Assembly (NCBI GenBank): GCA_963823515.1
Contig: CAWGMB010000004.1
Span: 1-64,000 of the forward strand
DNA from: Miltoncostaea sp963823515
Lineage (GTDB): Bacteria > Actinomycetota > Thermoleophilia > Miltoncostaeales > Miltoncostaeaceae
Direction: 5' to 3'
Length of the DNA stretch: 64,000 nt
The notes beneath the pieces are model-generated. The model was given only the letters and a program-made list of their open reading frames with translations, did no database searches and was not told where the DNA came from. This document shows positions 10,148-17,187 of the stretch, piece after piece. Position 1 is the first letter of the stretch, and the number at the start of each line of letters is the position of its first letter. A program made the position numbers and the translations under genes.

Positions 10148-10589
10148 ATGGCCTCGCAAGCCGCAGCCCCGAGGGAATCGATGCAACCCGCTCAGCGACC
10201 ATGGGAGATCACGCTCCTTGTCGTTCTCGGCTACATCGGTGGTTTCTTCAACGTGCTCACCGGGATCCTCATCATGCTCGACCGCGATGACGAGGTGTTC
10301 CAGGTCGTGTCACTGCACAGCGAGAACCAGCTGATCGTGTTCGGACTGGTCGTGGCCGTCATCGGCCTGGCACAGGTGCTCCTGGCCAACCTGCTCGGAA
10401 AGGGCAGCCAGATGGTGCGTGTGTTCTACGCCGTGATCGCGGTGTCTGAACCTGGCGAGTGGCATCTGGGCGATGGTCGCGCTGCACTCCGAGCAGCGTG
10501 CCACCGGAGTGGTCGCAGCAGTTGTCTCGCTGATCGTGCTGTGGCTGCTGTTCAACCAGAAGTCCGAGGAGTTCTTCGAGAACGCCTGA
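10148..10589 (+). CDS. Small multi-span membrane protein, one frameshift
   Basis: A protein of about 146 residues with three to four predicted membrane spans: ITLLVVLGYIGGFFNVLTG, LIVFGLVVAVIGLAQVLL, VRVFYAVIAVSNLASGIWAM and GVVAAVVSLIVLWLLF. An extra T near 10446 shifts the frame between the third and last spans; the downstream frame ends in NQKSEEFFENA. The layout is like actinobacterial DUF7144-type membrane proteins, which have no known role. It is followed directly by a strong hairpin and stands alone as a one-gene unit. Confidence 0.65.
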
Positions 10590-10610
10590 GTCCCCTCCCG
10601 TACCCCCCCG

Positions 10611-10646
10611 CAGCGGGGCCCGCGCCAAGGAGCGCGGGTCCCGCTG
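10611..10646 (+). terminator. Hairpin terminator after membrane protein gene
   Basis: The stem CAGCGGGGCCCGCG pairs with CGCGGGTCCCGCTG (14 pairs, one G-T) around an eight-base loop, 21 bases after the stop codon. It is followed by TGCTTTGG rather than a clean T-run, as is usual in high-GC actinobacteria. It separates the membrane protein from the aldehyde dehydrogenase. Confidence 0.75.
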
Positions 10647-10794
10647 TGCTTTGGCCTCCGGTTGTGTCGCCGGAGCGACCTGCGGTTGCCTGCGGTCGTC
10701 AATGGCCCGCTCTTTCGCAATGCGGCAGGGCTGTGCTTTGCTGTCAGCAGCGATCTGACGGCTCGTCAGGTCACCAGCACGATCGGGGAACCTG

Positions 10795-12333
10795 ATGGCC
10801 ATCGTCACACCTGCCGAACCGACCGAGGACGGCCGCCGGCGCTACGACCTGGCGTCGCCCGCGACCCGCGAGTCGATCGGCGAGCTGGTCTGCGATTCGC
10901 CGGCTGATGTCAAGGCGCTGATTGCCCGCGCCCGGGAGGTCCAACCGGCATGGGAAGCCCTCGGCGTCGCTGCACGGGCGGAGTACCTGCGCCAGGCACT
11001 GGCCGTTCTGGTCGAGAACCAGGAGGACTTCATCGAGGTCATCGTCCGGGAATCGGGCAAACCGCGCTCGGAAGCCCTGATGATCGACGTGTTCGCCGCA
11101 GCCGACTCCCTCAGCTTCCTCGCGAAGAATGCAGCCAGGTGGCTGCGGACCGAACCGATGCCCACCCACGGTGTCCTGCGGCTCACCAAGAAGGTCCAGG
11201 TCCGCTACCAGCCCCTCGGCGTGGTCGGAGTGATCTCCCCGTGGAACGGACCCCTGATCCTCTCGCTCAACCCCGCCATCCAGGCGCTCATCGCCGGCAA
11301 CACCGTCATCGTGAAGCCCTCCGAGGTGACTCCCCATTCGGGCCGCCTCGCAGTCGAGTTGTTCGAGCGTGCAGGTATCCCCGAGGGCGTCGTGCAGGTC
11401 GCCATGGGTGACGGCGAGACGGGAGCGGCACTGGTCGAGGGTGGCGTCGACAAGATCCACTTCACCGGCAGCGTGGCAACGGGTCGCAGGATCGCCGAGT
11501 CGTGCGCGCGCCAGCTCGTGCCCTACACGCTCGAGCTCGGTGGCAACGATGCCATGATCGTCTGCTCCGACGCGGACCTCGACGCCGCCGCCGGGGGCGC
11601 GGTCGTGGGCTCGATGTTCAACACCGGCCAGTACTGCTGTGGCACCGAGCGGGTCTATGTGCTCGAAGACGTCGCTGAGGAGTTCACCGCCAAGGTGGCC
11701 GAGCGCGTGAGGGCGCTGAGGCAGGACACCTCGGGCAGCTTCGACGTCGGCCCGATGTTCTGGGACCGCCAGCTCGACAAGGTGTGCGAACAGGTCGATG
11801 CCGCGATTGCCGACGGCGCCAAGGCCGTGGTGGGCGGTGCCCGAAACGAGGACCTGCCGGGTCTGTACTTCCAGCCGACAGTGCTGACCGATGTGAACCA
11901 CGACATGGCTGTGATGCGCGAGGAGACCTTCGGCCCGGTGCTGCCCATCGTCCCGGTGGCGAGCATCGACGAGGCGATCAAGTTCGCCAACGACACCAAC
12001 TACGGACTCGCCGGCAGCGTCTGGACCTCGGACACGGACGCCGGCATCGAAATCGCCGCGCGGATGCACACCGGCAGCGTTTCGGTCAACGACATGGCCC
12101 TGACCTATGGAATTCCCGAAGCACCCTTCGGCGGACGGGGCGACTCGGGGGTCGGACAGGCCAACGGAAAGGTCGGCGTGCGCAGCTTCACCCACGCCCA
12201 GCCGATCGTGGTCGACCGCTTCGGCGGCAAGCAGACCGCCGGGCAGTATCCCTACAACGAGCGTACGGAGAAGACCATGCAGGCCATGATCCGCATGATG
12301 TGGGGCAAGGGCCGCGCCAGGCTGGGCCGCTAG
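10795..12333 (+). CDS. NAD(P)-dependent aldehyde dehydrogenase
   Basis: A 512-residue member of the ALDH superfamily that oxidises an aldehyde to the acid. It has the oxyanion Asn in SPWNGP (residue 151), the general base Glu in LELGG (247) and the catalytic cysteine in NTGQYCCG (281/282). It also has the GSVATGRR cofactor loop and an ETFGPVLPI segment. The frame is intact for the full 1.5 kb, in contrast with the damaged stretch just upstream. The C-terminus is extended by about 35 residues beyond the usual end. Its stop codon shares the palindrome CTAG with that of the convergent hydrolase gene. Substrate unknown. Confidence 0.92.
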   Translation: MAIVTPAEPTEDGRRRYDLASPATRESIGELVCDSPADVKALIARAREVQPAWEALGVAARAEYLRQALAVLVENQEDFIEVIVRESGKPRSEALMIDVFAAADSLSFLAKNAARWLRTEPMPTHGVLRLTKKVQVRYQPLGVVGVISPWNGPLILSLNPAIQALIAGNTVIVKPSEVTPHSGRLAVELFERAGIPEGVVQVAMGDGETGAALVEGGVDKIHFTGSVATGRRIAESCARQLVPYTLELGGNDAMIVCSDADLDAAAGGAVVGSMFNTGQYCCGTERVYVLEDVAEEFTAKVAERVRALRQDTSGSFDVGPMFWDRQLDKVCEQVDAAIADGAKAVVGGARNEDLPGLYFQPTVLTDVNHDMAVMREETFGPVLPIVPVASIDEAIKFANDTNYGLAGSVWTSDTDAGIEIAARMHTGSVSVNDMALTYGIPEAPFGGRGDSGVGQANGKVGVRSFTHAQPIVVDRFGGKQTAGQYPYNERTEKTMQAMIRMMWGKGRARLGR

Positions 12334-13526
12334 AGAACGGCTTCGGTGGCCACGCGCACGATGTCGGAACGCTCGAACTTCTCGGTGCCGTCCGGATAGG
12401 TGGCATCACCCAGGCGCACCACCACAGTGTCGGAGCCGGGGTCGATGGCGATCATCTGGCCGCCGAGGCCCAGTGCGAAGAACATCTCGGCAGGTGCCCC
12501 CTCCACGAGTCGACCGACCTCACCTTCCTCGGAGCCGCCGGTGGCCTGGTCACCCCCGGTGATGGTGCCCTCGCGGTTCAACCACCACAGCCAGCCGTAG
12601 GCGGCATTCAGCTCCTGGCTGGAGCGACCCGTGGAGCTCTGCATCCAGTCCTCGCTCACGATCTGCTGGCCGTCCCAGTTGCCCTGACGCAGCGCCAGTA
12701 GTCCGAACCGGGCCATGTCGCGGCAGGTCGACTGCACCCCCATGAACGTGAGCGGGTTGCCGGCCGCATCCCGTATCAATGAGCTGTCGTCCATCCCCAG
12801 CGGCTCGAACAGACGCTCCTGCGCGAAGTCCGACAGGTCCTGTCCGGTGGATTCGCCGAACACCGCCTCGAGGGTCTGGATTGCTGCGTTGTTGTACACC
12901 CATTCGGTGCCCGGCTCGCTCTGCTGGCCGAGGCCGATCGAGAACGCCGTCTTGTCCGGCGCCCTCGCTGCCATCTCCACGTAGTCGGTCTCGAAGTCCT
13001 GGAAGCGGCCCGAGGTGTTGTTGAGAAGCTGCTCGATGGTGATGTCCTCGGATTCGCCGCCCTGCCATTGCGGGATCCACTGCGAAGCCCTGTCCCCGAC
13101 ACTGAAGGACCCTTCGTCAGCCGCCATTCCCATCAGTACGGAGGTGAAGGACTTCGAAGCCGAGAAGACTTCCTGGGCGGAGTCCGCGCGGGTGCCCCGG
13201 AAGTAACGCTCGTCCACGATCCTCCCGCCCCTCACCACGAGCCAGCAGTTGGAAAGCCCCGTCTCCGCGTCGTCTGCGATCTCGTCGAGAACGGCTTGGT
13301 CGAGACCTGCGGCTTCGGCATCGATGGTCTGCCAGTCGTCGCCGGGGAACACACCTGCAGAGCCGGACTCGACATCTCCCCGGGTCGGGGCCGTGGTTGC
13401 GCCCGACTCCCCGGCACCTTCACCGGACGCACCGTCGTCGCTGCTGCACGCGCCCCCGAACAGCGCCGTTGCGGCAAGAACCACCGCGATCAGCATTGGT
13501 TGCCGGTACTGGTGGTCCCTCGCCAT
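12330..13526 (-). CDS. Serine hydrolase, beta-lactamase (class C/CubicO) family lipoprotein
   Basis: A 398-residue secreted lipoprotein. The N-terminus has a hydrophobic signal and a lipobox-like LFGGACSS, after which the region is Ser/Gly/Glu-rich and low complexity. The beta-lactamase-like domain carries the nucleophile motif FSASKSF (SxxK), a WVYNNAAIQTL segment in the YxN position and a C-terminal LGLGGQMIAID strand in place of the KTG box. Such proteins are peptidases, esterases or carboxypeptidases outside the membrane. The start is the ATG before ARDHQYRQP; further upstream codons would remove the signal peptide. Good family call, unknown substrate. Confidence 0.85.
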   Translation of the reverse strand: MARDHQYRQPMLIAVVLAATALFGGACSSDDGASGEGAGESGATTAPTRGDVESGSAGVFPGDDWQTIDAEAAGLDQAVLDEIADDAETGLSNCWLVVRGGRIVDERYFRGTRADSAQEVFSASKSFTSVLMGMAADEGSFSVGDRASQWIPQWQGGESEDITIEQLLNNTSGRFQDFETDYVEMAARAPDKTAFSIGLGQQSEPGTEWVYNNAAIQTLEAVFGESTGQDLSDFAQERLFEPLGMDDSSLIRDAAGNPLTFMGVQSTCRDMARFGLLALRQGNWDGQQIVSEDWMQSSTGRSSQELNAAYGWLWWLNREGTITGGDQATGGSEEGEVGRLVEGAPAEMFFALGLGGQMIAIDPGSDTVVVRLGDATYPDGTEKFERSDIVRVATEAVL

Positions 13527-13696
13527 CCGGACAGTCTGGTGGTGGGTGATCGGCACGCGAAATCGCCCGCCCGGCAAAGCGAGGTCTCCAGGTGGCCGTC
13601 TGGTTCGCCTCGCGCGTCGCAGCGCCCGTCGGAGGCGATATGTTGGGCCCGGTCCCTGGCCATGCGGGAAAGGGACGAACAGCGACTGGAGCAACT

Positions 13697-13888
13697 ATGA
13701 GCACCCTCACCAACGACGAGGTCGTCGACATCGTGGCTGACACCCTGGAGGAGGCTTCCGAGAAGGCGAAGTCGTCCCACAAGCTGCTGAAGTTCCTGAT
13801 CCTGCTGGGCATCCTCGGGATCGTGTTTGCAGTCATCAAGCAGATGACCGCGGACTCCGATCCGGAGCCCTACGAGCCGGCGGGCTGA
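13697..13888 (+). CDS. Small single-span membrane protein, hypothetical
   Basis: A 63-residue protein. Residues 1-33 form a charged helix (TLEEASEKAKSSHK), residues 34-52 a membrane span (LLKFLILLGILGIVFAVIK), and the tail is acidic. The start ATG is in GCAACTATGAGC. It is divergent from the lipoprotein hydrolase. The layout matches the small protein at 5985-6239, so both may be members of a widespread but unnamed tail-anchored type. No function can be given. Confidence 0.6.
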   Translation: MSTLTNDEVVDIVADTLEEASEKAKSSHKLLKFLILLGILGIVFAVIKQMTADSDPEPYEPAG

Positions 13889-14031
13889 TCCCGGGCTACC
13901 GCTCCTACCTGGAGCAGACCCTTTCCTACTTCAACGACCGGCCACACGTCGGGGTTCCCGACGGTCCGGTCGGTGGTCCTGGTGCGTGGCGGGCGTCCGA
14001 TCTGACCGAACCCTCCGCCTGGCAGCTCGGG

Positions 14032-14865
14032 GTGACTCCCGCTGGCGCCGAGGAGTTCGCGGGCCTCGGCCGCGCGCTCGTCGCCGAAGGGGTCGACCTT
14101 GCCGAGCTGACGCGGTCCGAGATCGTGCTCGATGCACTCGGGCCACTGGTGGAGCGCAGTCGGGAAGCGCTGATGGAAGGACCCGGGTTCGTTTTGTGGC
14201 GCGGCCTGCCCGTCGCTGACATGCAGCAGCACGAGGTCGAAGCCGCCTATTGGGCGCTCGGGTTGCACCTCGGACATCCCGGTGCCCAGAACGGCGGGGG
14301 CGACCTGCTCGGCCACGTCACGGACTACCGAGATCCTGTCGACACGCCCCTGGCGCGCGAATACCGCTCGACGGTCGACATCTCGTTTCACTGCGACGCG
14401 GCCGATGCAGTGGGTCTGTTGTGCCTGGCACCTGCGAGAGAGGGTGGCTCGTCGAGTTTGGTGTCTTCGGTCGCCGTGTTCGACGAGATGGCTGCCACTG
14501 CCCCCGAGTTGGCCGCCCGTCTCTGCGAGGTGGTGGAGCTCGACACCCGAAGCGATGGCGAAGGTTTCGACCACGTGCCGGTGAGGCCGGTCTGCTTCGA
14601 CGGAGCGCGGGTGGCCACGTTCATGCACCTGGGCTACTTCCGATCCGCCGGCCGCCATCCAGGTGTCGAGCTGGATGCGGACCTGCTCGCGGCACTGGAC
14701 AAATGGGAGGAGATCTCGTCGCGTCCGGGCATGGCCCAGTCGATGGAGCTTCGCACCGGAGACCTCCAGCTGTGTTCGAACCACACGGTTGCCCACGCAC
14801 GAACCGGTTATGTGGACGACCCGGCGCATCCCCGCCACCTCCTGCGGCTCTGGTTGACGTTCTGA
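14032..14865 (+). CDS. TauD/TfdA-like 2-oxoglutarate-dependent oxygenase (start uncertain)
   Basis: A protein of the TauD/clavaminate-synthase-like fold, iron and 2-oxoglutarate dependent. The HxD pair is seen in ISFHCDAAD, followed by GGSSSLVSS, and the distal histidine and 2-oxoglutarate arginine are in NHTVAHARTGYVDD and HLLRLWL at the end. The first conventional start is GTG 14032. However, the reading frame stays open back to about 13885 and encodes a convincing N-terminus (YLEQTLSYFNDRPHVG, AWQLG), with no ATG, GTG or TTG available. Either initiation is at CTG 13885 or an indel hides the real start. Many such enzymes act on alkyl sulfates or small acids; no substrate is claimed. Confidence 0.75.
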   Translation: MTPAGAEEFAGLGRALVAEGVDLAELTRSEIVLDALGPLVERSREALMEGPGFVLWRGLPVADMQQHEVEAAYWALGLHLGHPGAQNGGGDLLGHVTDYRDPVDTPLAREYRSTVDISFHCDAADAVGLLCLAPAREGGSSSLVSSVAVFDEMAATAPELAARLCEVVELDTRSDGEGFDHVPVRPVCFDGARVATFMHLGYFRSAGRHPGVELDADLLAALDKWEEISSRPGMAQSMELRTGDLQLCSNHTVAHARTGYVDDPAHPRHLLRLWLTF

Positions 14866-14917
14866 GAACGGCGCACGGCCCCGTCCCACGGCTTCGGGTC
14901 AGCTAGGTTCCCGGTCC

Positions 14918-15427
14918 ATGGGCAGCAAGGAACGTTCCAAGGTCGCGATGACTGACTCCGAGATCGAGGACTACCTGGAGCAGAGCCGCACTGCCACCAT
15001 GGCCACCGTCGGAAAGGACGGCACCCCGCATCTGGTGGCCATGTGGTATGCGGTGGTCGACGGCAAGATCTGGTTCGAGACCAAGGCGAAGTCACAGAAG
15101 GCCGTCAACCTGCGACGCGACCCACGCATCACGGTGCTGGTCGAGGACGGCGAGACCTACGACTCGCTCCGCGGAGTCTCATTCGAGGGCACTGCCGAGA
15201 TCGTCGAGGACCCCGACCGGCTCTGGGACGTGGGCGTGAGCGTATGGGAGCGCTACAACGGGCCCTACACCGAGGAGGTGAAGCCGCTCGTGGAGTTCAT
15301 GCTCAACAACCGAATCGCGGTTCGTGTGGACGTGGAGCGGGTCCGCTCCTGGGACCACCGCAAGCTCGGCATGGAGGCGATGGACATCGGCGGGACGACC
15401 GCCGAACACCTCCACGACCGAGGCTGA
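14918..15427 (+). CDS. PPOX-class F420-dependent or flavin oxidoreductase
   Basis: A 169-residue split-barrel protein of the pyridoxamine-phosphate-oxidase-like superfamily. The typical start TATMATVGKDGTPHLVAMWY is followed by DGKIWFETKAKSQKAVNLRRDPRITVLVED in register, then a GTAEIVED strand and a C-terminal WDHRKLG. In actinobacteria this subgroup often binds F420 or FMN and reduces or scavenges small substrates. The ATG at 14918 or 14948 could be the start. It follows the dioxygenase gene by about 50 bases and ends before a perfect inverted repeat, so it may close that unit. Confidence 0.8.
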   Translation: MGSKERSKVAMTDSEIEDYLEQSRTATMATVGKDGTPHLVAMWYAVVDGKIWFETKAKSQKAVNLRRDPRITVLVEDGETYDSLRGVSFEGTAEIVEDPDRLWDVGVSVWERYNGPYTEEVKPLVEFMLNNRIAVRVDVERVRSWDHRKLGMEAMDIGGTTAEHLHDRG

Positions 15428-15438
15428 CCCGAAACAAC

Positions 15439-15489
15439 CGAATTCGCCGCCCCCCGTCTCCAAAACCGCGACGCTCGGCGGCGAATTCG
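15439..15489. repeat. Perfect 13-base inverted repeat (hairpin) between genes
   Basis: CGAATTCGCCGCC at 15439-15451 is repeated in inverse as GGCGGCGAATTCG at 15477-15489, with a 25-base spacer. It lies in the 104-base gap between the oxidoreductase stop and the Rieske-glutamate synthase start. It could act as a factor-assisted terminator or a regulator site. Each arm contains the sub-palindrome CGAATTCG. Confidence 0.6.
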
Positions 15490-15531
15490 CTCGCGACTCG
15501 TGGAATCGGTCCGTCCGGTAGCTTTCCGCGG

Positions 15532-17187
15532 GTGCTCGAACCAATCGTCGTCGCCAAGTTCTCCGCGCTGTCCGATCGCGAACCCCTCGGCGTGTCGGTC
15601 CACGGCATGGAACTCGTCGTACTGCGTCTGGACGACGGGGTGTCCGTGCTGGCCGGTCGCTGCCTGCACAGGGGCGCCCGCCTCGCGGATGGGCGCGTCG
15701 AGGGCGATGACCTGATCTGCAGTCTCCATGGATGGGACTACCGCGCCTGCTCGGGAATCTCTGCATACGACCCGTCCCAGCGCCTGCACAGCTACGAGAC
15801 CGAAATCGTTGGCGACGAGGTGGTGATCTGCGCTTCCGAGGTGAGGCACCAGGCCACCGTGCGCCCCACCACCGACGTGTCCGAGACTCCCGTGGACGTT
15901 GCGCCACAGCGCCGCGACGCAGTGTCGGAGTACGAGTGGCACTACGAGAATCCGCACAACGGACCCGACGAGGACCTCGTTGGTGAGATCCACGACCTGG
16001 CGCTCTACGGGCTGTCCCGCACGGGCAGGCACGGCCCGGTTTCCGCGATGGGTGTGCCGCGATCGGAGCTGCCGAGCTGGGACGACCTCCAGTTCCTCAC
16101 CGGACAACTGGCGACGTTCCCCGGCCTCGACGAGGATCCGGTCGCCACCGACGTCACGATCGGTCCGGAAGCGGCCAAGCCGCTTCGCCTCTCCATCCCA
16201 CTGTTCGTGTCCGACATGAGCTTCGGGGCCCTGTCCGAGGAGGCGAAGGTCGCCCTGTCGCGTGGAGCGGAGCTGGCAGGTACCGGAATCTGCTCCGGAG
16301 AAGGCGGAATGCTTCCCGAGGAGCAAGCCGAGAACAGCCGCTACTTCTACGAGCTGGCCTCCGGTCGATTCGGGTGGGACTTCGCGCACCTCGACCGTGT
16401 CCAGGCCTTCCACCTCAAGTTCGGCCAGGGTGCCAAGACGGGCACCGGCGGCCACCTGCCCGGGTCGAAGGTCGTGGGCCGTATCGCCGAGGTGCGGGGA
16501 TTGCCGGAGGGAACCGCTGCGGTGTCTCCCAGTCGTTTCCCGGACTTCAACTCCCTCGCCGACATAGCTGACTTCGTCGGCGAGGTGAGGCGCCGCAGCG
16601 GGGGCATTCCGATAGGGGCCAAGCTCTCGGCCCAGCACATAGAGGCGGACATCGACGCGGCCCTCGGGATCGGGGTCGACTACATCATCCTCGACGGCCG
16701 CGGTGGCGGCACCGGTGCGGCTCCGTTGGTGTTCCGCGACCACATCTCGGTGCCGACGATGCCGGCCATTGCACGCGCCCGTCGCCACCTGGACCGCCTG
16801 GGCGTGCGCGACGTCTCGCTCATCGCCACCGGCGGATTGCGCACCGCGCCTGATTTCGCGAAGGCCATGGCGCTCGGGGCCGATGCGGTCGCACTGGCCA
16901 ACTCGGCACTGCAGGCCATTGGATGCGTGGGCATGCGTGCGTGTCACACCGATCGCTGCCCGGTCGGGATCGCCACACAGGATCCAGAGCTCCGCGCCCG
17001 CCTTCCGGTCGAGGAGGCAGCGGAACGCCTCGGTCGCTTCCTCCGTGCTTCGGTGGACCTGATGGCTGTCATCGCCAGGGCGTGCGGGCACAGCCGAATC
17101 GACGAACTGGGCATCGACGACCTGACGACGTTCGAGCGGGAAGTCCATCACCTGACCGGTGTTGCATATGCGGGGGTGTTGCCATGA
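15532..17187 (+). CDS. Rieske [2Fe-2S] domain fused to FMN-binding glutamate-synthase-type domain
   Basis: A 551-residue fusion. Residues about 1-105 are a Rieske domain with RCLHRGARL (Cys44, His46) and CSLHGWDY (Cys63, His66), the complete ligand set. From about residue 130 to the end it is the FMN-binding central domain of glutamate synthase: PLFVSDMSFGALSEEAK, GTGICSGEGGMLPEE, FGQGAKTGTGGHLPG, a DGRGGGTGAAP FMN loop and the iron-sulfur segment CVGMRACHTDRCPVGIATQ near residues 465-483. There is no glutaminase domain. Related GltB2-like proteins act in methylamine-glutamate metabolism or have unknown roles. The Rieske centre could feed electrons to FMN in place of GltD (inference). The stop overlaps the next gene's ATG (ATGA), so the two are coupled. 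Start GTG 15532. Confidence 0.85.
   Translation: MLEPIVVAKFSALSDREPLGVSVHGMELVVLRLDDGVSVLAGRCLHRGARLADGRVEGDDLICSLHGWDYRACSGISAYDPSQRLHSYETEIVGDEVVICASEVRHQATVRPTTDVSETPVDVAPQRRDAVSEYEWHYENPHNGPDEDLVGEIHDLALYGLSRTGRHGPVSAMGVPRSELPSWDDLQFLTGQLATFPGLDEDPVATDVTIGPEAAKPLRLSIPLFVSDMSFGALSEEAKVALSRGAELAGTGICSGEGGMLPEEQAENSRYFYELASGRFGWDFAHLDRVQAFHLKFGQGAKTGTGGHLPGSKVVGRIAEVRGLPEGTAAVSPSRFPDFNSLADIADFVGEVRRRSGGIPIGAKLSAQHIEADIDAALGIGVDYIILDGRGGGTGAAPLVFRDHISVPTMPAIARARRHLDRLGVRDVSLIATGGLRTAPDFAKAMALGADAVALANSALQAIGCVGMRACHTDRCPVGIATQDPELRARLPVEEAAERLGRFLRASVDLMAVIARACGHSRIDELGIDDLTTFEREVHHLTGVAYAGVLP

Noticed and set aside
10771..12195. Minus-strand frame opposite the aldehyde dehydrogenase
   Set aside because: It is a shadow of a clearly conserved gene and shows no recognisable domain.
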